From contig CAVVFA010000009.1 in the NCBI GenBank assembly GCA_963747345.1, positions 682,001 through 746,000 on the forward strand: a stretch of DNA of 64,000 bases. The letters are read 5' to 3'. Made by a program: the position numbers and the translations under genes. Source of the DNA: GCA-2746795 sp963747345. GTDB lineage: Bacteria; Chloroflexota; Anaerolineae; Promineifilales; Promineifilaceae. Of the stretch, positions 43,659 to 52,377 are shown one piece after another (position 1 is the stretch's first letter; each line of letters starts with the position of its first letter). The notes below the pieces were generated by a model. That model was not told the origin of the DNA and ran no database searches. It saw only the letters and a program-made list of their open reading frames with translations.

Positions 43659-45158
43659 ATGAACAACACACCAACCAACGCCCAATTGCGCCAATTTATC
43701 AGCCAATATTTTAGCGTTCCCGAACTGGAAACCTTCTGTTTTGATTATTTCCCCGAAATAGCAGATGAATTTGCTCCAGAAATGCCCAAAAGCAAGCGGG
43801 TGGAAATGTTGATTGGCTACTGCCAACGGCGTGACCTGGTACTCAATTTGTTGGGCAGCCTGGAAAAAGAACGCCCCCAACTTTACCAGCAAACTTTTTC
43901 GACACCGGCTGCCGCGCCAGAAATTAGCTTGCAGCCTACAAAGCGCAACCCACGCCAGATATTCATCAGCCATGCCCACCAGGATGCAGACTTAGCACAG
44001 CAGTTGGCGACTGATTTGGAAGCAGAGGGCTACCCGGTGTGGCTTGCCCCAGACAGCATCTTGCCCGGCGAAAAATGGGCGACTGCTGTCTCGCGTGGAC
44101 TGGATGAAAGCGGTATTTTTGTGCTCCTGCTAACCCCAGAAGCCGTAAACTCCCATTGGGTGCGCCACGAAACGGATGTGGCTGTGGAGTTGGAACATGA
44201 AGAGGAGATGCGCCTGATTCCCTTGCAGGTACGGCCTTGCCAATTACCAGCCTTGTGGCGAGCCTACCAGCGCATTGCCTGGCGGGGCGGCTACGAGGCG
44301 GGCTTGGCGCAGTTGATGCAGGCGCTTGCTGGCAAAGAACAGGAGACTGTGGGGCCAGTGGAAACAAGCGCGGCGCGGATTGAAGCGGTGACGGAGCGCG
44401 TGCTAAAGCTGGGCGTAACGCCCCCACTACAAACGGTGCCGGACAGGTTTGTGCATGAGAAGACGGGGCTGGAATTTGTGCGCATACCGGCGGGAGATTT
44501 TTTGTATGGGGACGACAAGCAGACGCTGAATTTGCCGGAATATTGGATGAGTAAAACGGCAGTCACGCAGAAAATATACAAACGTTTCATTGATGCAAAC
44601 CCTGCCTATGATGTGCCCTTTAGTGATGCAGATTGGGCAAAATTATATAATTGGGACAAGAGAAAGCGCATGTTTCCAGAAGATAAGGCAGAGCATCCGG
44701 TGGTGTTGGTGAGTTGGCACGATGCGGTGGCTTTTTGTGAATGGGCAGAAGTGCGACTGCCAACTGAACAACAATGGGAAAAAGCGGCACGGGGGGCAGA
44801 TGGTTATGTGTATCCCTGGGGAAATGAGTGGCGGGAAAATCATTGCAATACAAATGAAGCGAGGTTGGGCAAAACCAGTGCGGTGGGTAAGTATTCACCA
44901 CAAGGTGACAGCCCGTATGGTTGTGTGGACATGATCGGCAATGTGTGGGAATGGTGTTTGAATAAAGATAGTGATTCGAAAAACATTGCTGTAGACAAAA
45001 GCAATGACCACCGCGTCCTGCGGGGCGGCGCGTGGTCCTACAATTCCAGCAGCGCGCGTGCCGCCGGCCGTCACCGCGACCGTCCAGTCAGCGGCAACGT
45101 CGTTAACGGGTTTCGGGTGGCGCTGGTGCATCGTTCCCCATCTCATCAAGATCACTGA
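43659..45158 (+). CDS. EAD-TIR-FGE-fold conflict-type protein
   Basis: 499 residues from ATG 43659. Residues 1-78 form a death-like/effector-associated domain (AQLRQFISQYFSVPELETFCFDYFPEI...RVEMLIGYCQRRDLVLNLLGSL). Residues 100-220 are a TIR domain (RQIFISHAHQDADLAQQLATDLEAEGYPVWLAPDSILPG) with the catalytic-type Glu in SHWVRHE, so NAD cleavage is likely. Residues 270-495 are an FGE-sulfatase/C-lectin fold (FVRIPAGDF, RLPTEQQWEKAARG, GNVWEW). The C-terminal HRVLRGGAWSYNSSSARAAGR...NGFRVAL has the form of a diversity-generating-retroelement target. No AACGGCCGTT lies within or near it. Confidence 0.88.
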   Translation: MNNTPTNAQLRQFISQYFSVPELETFCFDYFPEIADEFAPEMPKSKRVEMLIGYCQRRDLVLNLLGSLEKERPQLYQQTFSTPAAAPEISLQPTKRNPRQIFISHAHQDADLAQQLATDLEAEGYPVWLAPDSILPGEKWATAVSRGLDESGIFVLLLTPEAVNSHWVRHETDVAVELEHEEEMRLIPLQVRPCQLPALWRAYQRIAWRGGYEAGLAQLMQALAGKEQETVGPVETSAARIEAVTERVLKLGVTPPLQTVPDRFVHEKTGLEFVRIPAGDFLYGDDKQTLNLPEYWMSKTAVTQKIYKRFIDANPAYDVPFSDADWAKLYNWDKRKRMFPEDKAEHPVVLVSWHDAVAFCEWAEVRLPTEQQWEKAARGADGYVYPWGNEWRENHCNTNEARLGKTSAVGKYSPQGDSPYGCVDMIGNVWEWCLNKDSDSKNIAVDKSNDHRVLRGGAWSYNSSSARAAGRHRDRPVSGNVVNGFRVALVHRSPSHQDH

Positions 45159-45224
45159 TCACTGTCTTGCGGGCGCAGCGGTAGCGGAGTCCCGCTCTCG
45201 CGCGGATCGCGCTCCGCAAAAATT

Positions 45225-45500
45225 TCCCAAAACCCACGGTAGGGGCGAGGCAGTCGGGTGGTACTTGGGATAAATGCGAAACCATGTCACCGACTGCGTC
45301 GCCCGCGTATTACATTTGCCAACCGTGTCGTGTAGGCGAGGCGATGGGAGAAATCGCCATACGATATGCAGAAACATTGTCCCATCGCATCGCCCCTACA
45401 TATACCCGCGCTACCATGAATGTTACGTACTGGTGCCGTAACGCGATTTGGCAAATCGCGCTACATCGTCCCACGTTAACCTGACGGGTACATACCCATA
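45225..45500. repeat. intergenic repeat cluster
   Basis: GTAGGGGCGAGGC and GTAGGCGAGGCGATGGG face CCCATCGCATCGCCCCTAC across 45329-45405. A GCGATTTGGCAAATCGC palindrome follows at about 45449-45465. No coding sequence or reverse transcriptase was found in 45159-45671. Confidence 0.6.
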
Positions 45501-45607
45501 TCTGTACGTGGACGATGCATCGTTTTACGCATTATCAGGGCTACGCTATAATCCTGCCACTTGATTCATAAAGTAACGAACGCAAATAATCGCAGAATAG
45601 CGAGGTG

Positions 45608-45638
45608 GCGCAGAAGGACATGGTTTTTCTGCGCTTTT
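45608..45638 (+). terminator. terminator-like hairpin before gmd
   Basis: GCGCAGAA pairs with TTCTGCGC, followed by TTTT. It lies 34 bases upstream of gmd, so it may be an attenuator or the end of upstream transcription. Confidence 0.45.
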
Positions 45639-45671
45639 CAGTCTGCGTAAACAATTTTAAGGAGAGTAACT

Positions 45672-46646
45672 ATGCCAACAGCATTGATTACAGGCATTAC
45701 CGGTCAGGATGGTTCCTATTTGGCCGAATTTTTATTGAAGAAAGGGTACAACGTGGTGGGGATGGTGCGTCGTACCAGCACTGTGAATTTTCACCGCATT
45801 TCGCAGGTACAAGAAAGGCTGACATTGGTTCCTGGTGATTTGTGCGACCAGATTTCCCTGATCCGCATTTTGGAAGAGTATAAGCCAACGGAAGTTTACA
45901 ATCTGGCGGCGCAATCGTTTGTGCAGACTTCCTGGGCACAGCCAGTTTTTACAGGGGATGTGACCGCGTTGGGCGTGACGCGCATGTTGGATGCCATTCG
46001 CATTGTGGACCCCAAGATTCGCTTCTACCAGGCCAGTTCCAGCGAAATGTTTGGCAAGGTGGTGGAAGTGCCGCAAAAAGAGACCACGCCTTTTTATCCG
46101 CGCAGTCCGTATGGGGTGGCGAAAGTTTATGGGCATTGGATTACCATTAACTACCGTGAAAGCTACGACATGCACGCCAGTTCTGGTATCCTCTTTAACC
46201 ATGAATCACCCCGGCGCGGTCTGGAATTTGTGACGCGCAAAATTACCAACCATGTGGCGCAAATTAAAATGGGTCTGACAAACGAACTTCGCCTGGGCAA
46301 TCTGGATGCACGTCGAGATTGGGGCTTTGCCGGCGATTACGTGCAGGCGATGTGGCTGATGCTGCAACAAGATAAGCCGGATGATTTTGTAGTGGCGACG
46401 GGCGAAACCCATTCCGTTGAGGAATTCTTGTTTGAAGCGTTTGGTGCTGTCGATTTGGATTGGCACGACTACGTGTTGCAAGACCCGCGCTTTATGCGCC
46501 CGGCCGAAGTTGATTTGCTGGTGGGTGATCCGGGGAAAGCCGGGGCAATATTGGGCTGGGAACCGACTGTTACCTTCTCTGAATTGGTCAGAATGATGGT
46601 TGATGCGGATATGAAGATGATTCAGACGGGTCAGACGGCGATGTAG
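45672..46646 (+). CDS. gmd: GDP-mannose 4,6-dehydratase
   Basis: 324 residues, RBS AAGGAGAG before ATG. NAD(P)-binding ALITGITGQDGSYLAEFLLKKGY, catalytic SSSEMFG (Ser/Glu) and YPRSPYGVAKVYGHW (YxxxK), then NHESPRRGLEFVTRKIT, the GMD signature. It makes GDP-4-keto-6-deoxymannose for fucose or rhamnose-type sugars. No fcl or rmd follows; a mannose-phosphate mutase and glycosyltransferases do. No AACGGCCGTT lies in this gene. Confidence 0.95.
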   Translation: MPTALITGITGQDGSYLAEFLLKKGYNVVGMVRRTSTVNFHRISQVQERLTLVPGDLCDQISLIRILEEYKPTEVYNLAAQSFVQTSWAQPVFTGDVTALGVTRMLDAIRIVDPKIRFYQASSSEMFGKVVEVPQKETTPFYPRSPYGVAKVYGHWITINYRESYDMHASSGILFNHESPRRGLEFVTRKITNHVAQIKMGLTNELRLGNLDARRDWGFAGDYVQAMWLMLQQDKPDDFVVATGETHSVEEFLFEAFGAVDLDWHDYVLQDPRFMRPAEVDLLVGDPGKAGAILGWEPTVTFSELVRMMVDADMKMIQTGQTAM

Positions 46647-46649
46647 TGG

Positions 46650-46712
46650 GAGATAGAGCGAGAGCTAGAGCTAGAGGAAGAAAGAGATTTCTCGCTCTAG
46701 CTCTAGCTCTGA
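46650..46712. repeat. GAGCTAGA word dyad
   Basis: GAGCGAGAGCTAGAGCTAGAGG faces CTCGCTCTAGCTCTAGCTCT across a short A-rich loop, between gmd and the mutase. Confidence 0.7.
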
Positions 46713-46734
46713 CTGATCTTCAGGAGGTTTTGAG

Positions 46735-48148
46735 ATGGATATTAAATTTGGGACGGATGGTTGGCGGGCGCGGATTGGTGAGGATTATACGTTTGATAAT
46801 TTGCGGCGCTGTGCGCAGGGGTTTGCTACGTTTTTGAAGGATAACGGCCGTTCTGAGCAAGGCATCGTCATCGGTCATGATAAGCGGTTTCAGGCTGAGT
46901 ATTTTGCCGCCGCCGCCGCGGAAGTGCTGGCGGCGAATGGCATTAAAGTGTGGCTGACGGATGGAGCGACGCCTACACCGGCGGTGTCCTATTCGGTGGT
47001 TGATAAGCAGGCTGGCGGCGCGATTAACATTACCGCCAGCCATAATCCGTTTTGGGACTGCGGCTTTAAGGTGCGTGATACGCAGGGCGGGGCGATTCCA
47101 CCCCACGATTTGAAGAAAATTGAAGCGGCGATTCCAGAGATAACGGCCGTTTCCACCATGAAACTGCGACGATGCGCTGACTGATGGTCTGGTGACCATG
47201 TTTGATGCCTCACCCGCTTACGAGGCGCAGTTGCACCGCCTGGTTGATGTGGCGCCGATCCAACAAGCAGGTTTTAACGTGGCGGTCGATGCCATGTGGG
47301 GCAATGGCGCGGGCTGGTTCCCGCGCTTGCTGGCTGATGGCAAAACGACCATCAGCGAAATCCACAACGAGCGCAATCCCATCTACCCGCACATGACCCG
47401 TCCTGAACCGATTCCGCCGAATGTGGATCACGGGCTGGCTTTTGCGCGGAGCATTAAGGCTGATGTGACGATTATCAATGACGGGGATGCGGATCGCGTG
47501 GGCTTTGGGGATGAAAACGGCCGTTTTCTCAACCAGCTTCAAGTGTACGGCCTCATGGGCTACTACTTCCTCGAGGTACGCGGCGAGCGCGGCCCCATCG
47601 TCAAAACGATTTCTACGACCAAAATGCTCAACAAATTGGCTCAGATTTACAATGTGCCGGTCTACGAAACAGGCGTGGGCTTCAAATATATCGCGCCCAA
47701 AATGATAGAAGTGGATGCCATGATTGGCGGGGAAGAAAGTGGCGGTTATGCTTTCAAAGGACATGTGCCGGAACGTGATGGCATCCTGGCTGGCCTGTAC
47801 TTCCTCGACATGATGGTGCAGACGGGCAAGAAACCGTCGGAATTGCTGGATATTCTCCACGAAAAAGTCGGCGAGCATTTTTATGATCGTATCGACAGCC
47901 GTTTTGATGCGGACTTGAAACCGGCAATCTTAGCAAGAGTCGATGCTGCCCGTCCTGAAACGATTGGCGGCCTCAAAGTGACCGATATTGTGACCATTGA
48001 CGGCCACCAGTTCATCATGGAAGATGGCGGCTGGCTGTTGGTACGTTTCAGCGGCACAGAGCCGGTGATCCGTGTCTACTGCGAGACCACACATGGGGAT
48101 CGCGTGCAGGATATTCTGGCTGACGGTATGAAAATCGCTGGTCTATAA
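46735..48148 (+). CDS. phosphomannomutase/phosphoglucomutase (one frameshift)
   Basis: About 471 codons if joined. RBS AGGAGG before ATG 46735. FGTDGWRARIGEDYTF opens the alpha-phosphohexomutase fold, with the phospho-Ser site NITASHNP at about 98-105. The frame breaks near 47165 (MKL then DDALTDGLVTMFDASP). The second part has metal loop DGDADRVGF, sugar loop GGEESGG and phosphate loop RFSGTEPVIRVY, all intact. It converts sugar-6-P to sugar-1-P for nucleotide-sugar synthesis, fitting gmd upstream. Confidence 0.92.
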
Positions 48149-48152
48149 GCAT

Positions 48153-48232
48153 TTTTATTACAAAGGAACAAAGAGACAAAGGGTGAAAGAAAAAACTTTG
48201 TTTCTTTGTTCCTTTGTTGCTTTGTAATAAGG
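48153..48232. repeat. ACAAAGG word dyad
   Basis: ATTACAAAGGAACAAAGAG faces CTTTGTTCCTTTGTTGC and TTTGTAAT across a GAAAGAAAAAA loop. The words recur at 17545-17625. Confidence 0.7.
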
Positions 48233-48238
48233 TTTTTT

Positions 48239-48727
48239 ATGAGCGAAAAGGCGTTTCAAGATTATTATCCCGACGAAGTGAGTTACTGTTATGGCTGTGG
48301 GCGACTGAATGAGAAAGGCTTGCAGATTAAGAGCTACTGGGAAGGGGAAACGGCCGTTTGCCGATACCAGCCGCGTGAGGAGCATATGGCACTGCCCGGT
48401 TTTGTCTACGGCGGGCTGATTGCCTCGCTCATTGACTGTCATGGCACGGGCACGGCGGCGGCGGCGATGCACCGTCACCAGGGCGTGCCTATGGGCGAAG
48501 AACCTTCGTTTCGTTTTGTGACAGGCTCTCTCCATGTGGATTACCTCAAACCGACCCCCATTGATGGCGTCCTGGAAATTCGGGCTACCGTGAAAGAAAT
48601 CAAAGGGCGCAAGGTGGTTGTTACCGAATCGCTCTTTGCCAACGGCGTGGAATGTGCCCGCGGTGAAGTGGTGGCGGTGCAGGTGCCGGAAGATTTTATG
48701 CTGGCATCGCGCAATCGAGAAAAATAA
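48239..48727 (+). CDS. PaaI-type hotdog thioesterase
   Basis: 162 residues from ATG 48239. CYGCGRLNEKGLQIKSYWEG and HMALPGFVYGGLIASLIDCHGTGTAA form the central hotdog helix, and FRFVTGSLHVDYLKPTPIDGVLEIRATVKEIKGRKVVV the sheet. Proteins of this 4HBT branch hydrolyse acyl-CoA. The catalytic acid is taken to be Asp in IDCHG. It lies within the plus-strand run but has no clear pathway link. Confidence 0.85.
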   Translation: MSEKAFQDYYPDEVSYCYGCGRLNEKGLQIKSYWEGETAVCRYQPREEHMALPGFVYGGLIASLIDCHGTGTAAAAMHRHQGVPMGEEPSFRFVTGSLHVDYLKPTPIDGVLEIRATVKEIKGRKVVVTESLFANGVECARGEVVAVQVPEDFMLASRNREK

Positions 48728-48736
48728 AAAATAACA

Positions 48737-48830
48737 CAGAGATTCACAGAGGATGCACGGAGTTACACAGAGAGAAAATCTCTCTCAATCTCTGTGTAAC
48801 TCTGTGGCATCTCCGTGTTCTCTGTGTTCC
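48737..48830. repeat. CACAGAG/CTCTGTG word dyad
   Basis: CACAGAGATTCACAGAGGATGCACGG and TTACACAGAGAG face CTCTGTGTAACTCTGTGG and CTCCGTGTTCTCTGTG. It ends 2 bases before the tatD start. Confidence 0.7.
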
Positions 48831-48832
48831 TT

Positions 48833-49617
48833 ATGAACTTGGTTGATACCCACTGCCACCTGGATTTTGATAAATTTGATGAAGACCGCGATGCCATTGT
48901 ACAGCGGGCGGCTGAACATGGCGTGACGCGCATCATTGTGCCTGCGCTTGATTTGCAGAATTGCGAAGCGGTATTGCGCCTGACGGAGCAGTTTGACGGT
49001 GTTTTTGCGGCGATGGGGGTGCATCCCAATGCAACGGCCGTTCTCCCCGAAAATTGGCTCGAAACCATCAAACAGTACGCCCAGCACAAAAAAGTGGTTG
49101 CCATTGGTGAAATTGGGCTGGACTATTACTGGGACGATTCGCCCAAAGACGTGCAGCACGAGGCGTTGCGACGGCAGTTGGCGCTGGCGGCTGAGTTGGA
49201 TTTGCCCGTCATCATTCATAATCGAGACGCAAGTGAAGATGTGATCCGTTTGTTGGCAGAATCGCCGTTGGCCGGGCGGGAACGACCGGGCGTGCTGCAC
49301 TCTTTCTCCGCAGATTGGGCGACGGCTCAGGCGGCGCTCGACATGGGTTTCTACCTTGGCTTTACGGGACCAGTCACCTATAAGAAAGCAGAGGAGCTGC
49401 GCCAAATTGTGGCGAAGGTGCCGCTGGATCAGAATCTTGGTGGAGACGGACGCGCCGTATTCTGACGCCGCAACCCTTTAGAGGCAAGCGGAACGAGCCA
49501 GGGTATGTGCGTTTTGTGGCAGAGAAGATAGCGGAAGTTAGGGGAATGGAAACGGCCGTTTTTGCCGCCCAGTCCACAGAAAATGCCGAACGGCTTTTTG
49601 GAATAGGTCACGTATGA
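48833..49617 (+). CDS. tatD: TatD-family metal-dependent hydrolase (two frameshifts)
   Basis: About 261 codons when joined. Metal motif VDTHCHLDFDKF at the start, then AMGVHPNA, AIGEIGLDYYWDDSP, IHNRDA and LHSFSADW. The frame breaks near 49438 and 49461. Reading across gives LVETDAPYLTPQPFRGKRNEP, the usual TatD C-terminal motif, then FVAEKIAEVRGME and a stop at 49615-49617. TatD enzymes are 3'-5' DNases or related hydrolases. AACGGCCGTT at 49032 and 49551 both read as TAV. Confidence 0.9.
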
Positions 49618-49678
49618 AAATCCTGATCATCCACAGATTTTGATCTCCGCGTCTTCCGCGTACTCCGCGGTTAAATAA

Positions 49679-50635
49679 ATGCATGAACTAACTAGTCAAC
49701 CCACCTGTGACCTCTCTATCATCATCGTTAGCTGGAATGTGGCTGATTTGCTGCGCGATTGTTTGCGCTCCATTGATGAGAATCGTGGTGACTTGAACTT
49801 GGAAGTGATTGTTGTCGATAGCGCCTCCAGCGATAGCAGTGTGGCAATGGTGCGAGACGAGTTTCCGTGGGTGGATTTGCTGGCGTGTGATGAGAATGTG
49901 GGCTTTCCCCATGGGAACAATTTGGGGCTGGAACGGGCAAACGGCCGTTATATCCTTCTGCTCAATCCCGACACCGTTGTCTTAGACGATGCCCTGTCTA
50001 AAATGATGGCCTACATGGTTAAAAATCCAGAGGTAGGGGTACTAGGGTGCCAATTACGAAACGGAGACGGTACGGTACAATCATCCAGACGGCGATTCCC
50101 GACGAAGAAAACGGCATTTTTTGAAAGCACCTGGTTAGAAACAGTTGCCCCGAAAAGCATACATGAAAGCTATTACGCCCAAGATTTACCAGATGATGCC
50201 ATTAACGATGTAGATTGGGTGATGGGTGCTTGTATGTTAGTCCCCCGTCAAGTAGTGGCTAAAGTGGGCGGCATGGATGAAGCGTATTTCATGTACTCCG
50301 AAGAGCTGGATTGGTGTCGTCGCATTAAAGATTCTGGCAGGCGTGTGGTATATTATCCAGAAGCCCAAATTACCCATTACGTCGGGCAAAGCAGCGACCA
50401 GGCGGTAGTCGCTCGGCACATTAATTTCCAGCAGGCAAAATTACGCTATTTCCGCAAGTATCACGGCCGTTTTTTTGCTATACTTTTAAGAATATTTTTA
50501 CTGCTAAACTATGGTTGGCAGCTGGTTTTAGAAGGCGGGAAAGGGTTGGTGGGTCATAAACGGCCGTTACGTCGCCAACGAGTACAAGCATATTGGCAAG
50601 TGATTAAATCTGGTTTACATCCAGCCGGATATTAG
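49679..50635 (+). CDS. GT2 glycosyltransferase (rhamnosyltransferase-like)
   Basis: 318 residues. DLSIIIVSWNVADLLRDCLRSI is the GT-A nucleotide-binding start, VVDSASSDSS the ED-like loop, NVGFPHGNNLGLERANGRYILLLNPDTVV the metal-binding region, and VMGACMLVPRQVVAKVGGMDEAYFMYSEELDWCRRI the acceptor site with the ELDW base. This subgroup often adds rhamnose to surface glycans. The C-terminal helix IRLFLLLNYGW may bind the membrane. It fits the polysaccharide run with gmd and the GT4 gene. Confidence 0.93.
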   Translation: MHELTSQPTCDLSIIIVSWNVADLLRDCLRSIDENRGDLNLEVIVVDSASSDSSVAMVRDEFPWVDLLACDENVGFPHGNNLGLERANGRYILLLNPDTVVLDDALSKMMAYMVKNPEVGVLGCQLRNGDGTVQSSRRRFPTKKTAFFESTWLETVAPKSIHESYYAQDLPDDAINDVDWVMGACMLVPRQVVAKVGGMDEAYFMYSEELDWCRRIKDSGRRVVYYPEAQITHYVGQSSDQAVVARHINFQQAKLRYFRKYHGRFFAILLRIFLLLNYGWQLVLEGGKGLVGHKRPLRRQRVQAYWQVIKSGLHPAGY

Positions 50636-50725
50636 TATAGATTTGATGGGTTTTGATAGGTAAATTTTTTAGAGCAATTATATTCATAGTAAACCCGTCG
50701 AGTCCCCAAACAATAGAGGTGACGA

Positions 50726-51067
50726 ATGGACACAGTGACAGTACAAGTCGAAATAGAAGAAGATGTCTATGATGAATTGCAACAAATGGCCAAAGCATCC
50801 ACCTGGTCACTCAACGATGTATTGGCGCAGACGATTAAGACGGGTTTGCCGCCTTCATTGAGCAAAGTGCCAGCCGCTTTTCAAGCCGAATTATTGGCCT
50901 TAAACAGCCTGGGTGATAAAGACCTCATGGGTGTGGCCGATGGTGTTGGTTTTGACCCCAATTCCATGAATGACCAGAAAAAGAAGGCTGATTTTGCGAC
51001 ATTGCGCCGTACCTATGCCATGTCGGTTCTGCGTTGGCGCGGACACCCCGTTCCGAATCTGTACTAA
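50726..51067 (+). CDS. ribbon-helix-helix-like small protein
   Basis: 113 residues. VTVQVEIEEDVYDELQQMAKASTWSLNDVLAQTIKTGLPPSL is an RHH-like strand-helix-helix start, followed by a conserved-looking FQAELLALNSLGDKDLMGVAD helix. Many proteins with this plan are orphan antitoxins of PIN toxins. No toxin gene follows in this window; the C-terminus (RWRGHPVPNLY) could be altered by a frameshift. Confidence 0.55.
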   Translation: MDTVTVQVEIEEDVYDELQQMAKASTWSLNDVLAQTIKTGLPPSLSKVPAAFQAELLALNSLGDKDLMGVADGVGFDPNSMNDQKKKADFATLRRTYAMSVLRWRGHPVPNLY

Positions 51068-51078
51068 ATTGGCTAATT

Positions 51079-51142
51079 ATGTCATTCCTGCGCAGGCAGG
51101 AATCCAACTATTTGGATGCCCGCCTGCGCGGGTATGACAGGT
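51079..51142. repeat. CATTCCTGCGCAGGCAGG hairpin repeat
   Basis: TGTCATTCCTGCGCAGGCAGG with GCCCGCCTGCGCGGGTATGACA forms a long hairpin of the widespread extragenic GTCATTCCCGCG kind, between the RHH gene and the GT4 gene. Confidence 0.65.
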
Positions 51143-51172
51143 TACTGTTAACACAGTCGTTATAAATCGTTT

Positions 51173-52361
51173 ATGAAAATTGGGTTGGTGACGGGTGAAT
51201 ATCCGCCAATGGAAGGTGGAGTGGGCGCATTCACTCAGGAATTGGCGCAAGCGATGGCCGCGCTGGGGCATGAAATTCATATCATCACCAGTAAAGCGGC
51301 ACGACCTGAATCAGCCAGTCGAAAAGCGAGTGAGATCAACGAGCCGATTGACTTACCATTTGGCAAACTGCATCCTTATGTTAAAAAATGGAAATGGGCA
51401 GCTCTCTCTCAGGTGGTAGATGTTGCCATTCGTCAAGAACTCGACATTGTAAATATTCAATATCAGGCCGCGGCTTACCATATGGGGAGCGCGGCCATTA
51501 ATTTTTTACCCTGGCGCTTGAAACATGTAGTGAAAACGGCCGTTACCTTCCATGACCTCCGCGTCCCCTATTTATTTCCGAAGGCGGGGGGATTGCGCAA
51601 AACGGCCGTTCATTTCATGGCAAAACAATCTTTCGGCAACATCGCCACCAATCCCGAAGATTTTGCCCAACTCCACCATTTGCCCCACCCACCCGTGCGC
51701 CAAATCCCCATTGGCAGCAACATCACAACCTACACGCCTAATCATATAGAAATTGCGGAAGCGCGAGACCTGTTGGGCGTGAGCACGGACGATTGTTTGC
51801 TTGGCTATTTTGGCTTCCTCAACGAGAGCAAAGGGGCGGATACACTCATCGCGGCGCTGGCACAATTGCCAGAGACTACCCATCTCGTCTTCATCGGTGG
51901 GCAAACGGGCGCCAGCGACCCCGATAATAACCAATCTTTTCTTGGACAGCTTCATCAACTAATCAATGATTTGGGTTTGGCCGAGCGCGTGCATTGGACT
52001 GGTTTTGTTGATGATCGGCGCGTTTCCACTTTCCTCCATGCCGCTGATATGATGGTGATGCCTTACCGCGATGGTGTCTCGCTGCGGCGGGGAACATTGA
52101 TGGCGGCTTTGGCTCATGAACGGCCGTTAATCTCCACCTTGCCCCAAACGCTCACCCCCGAACTCGTTCATGGCTGAAAATTGCTGGCTGGTTCCCGTCG
52201 CTGATGCCGACGCGCTGACGCAAGCGATACAAACCCTGTGGGCAGATGGGGAGTTGAGGGCGAAATTAGGGAATGGCGCAACGGCCGTTGCCGACCTTTT
52301 CACCTGGGACAAAATCGCCATGCAAACCCTCGACTTCTTCCACGAAATCCGGCAATCGTAA
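51173..52361 (+). CDS. GT4 glycosyltransferase (one frameshift)
   Basis: About 396 codons when joined. MKIGLVTGEYPPMEGGVGAFTQELAQAMAALGHEIHIIT is the GT-B N-terminal acceptor domain, and IPIGSNI...LLGYFGFLNESKGADTLIAALAQLP the start of the donor domain. FLHAADMMVMPYRDGVSLRRGTLMAALAHERPLIST replaces the EGFG-type donor loop. An extra base near 52175 separates the last 60 codons (NCWLVPVADADALTQAIQTLWAD), which complete the fold. It probably works on the same glycan as the GT2 protein. Confidence 0.9.
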
Positions 52362-52377
52362 TAACCCGCTCTATTTT

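Noticed and set aside
45159..45671. Possible diversity-generating retroelement template or reverse transcriptase after the TIR gene
   Set aside because: The gap holds only short repeats and a hairpin; no reverse transcriptase motif or copy of the variable segment is visible.
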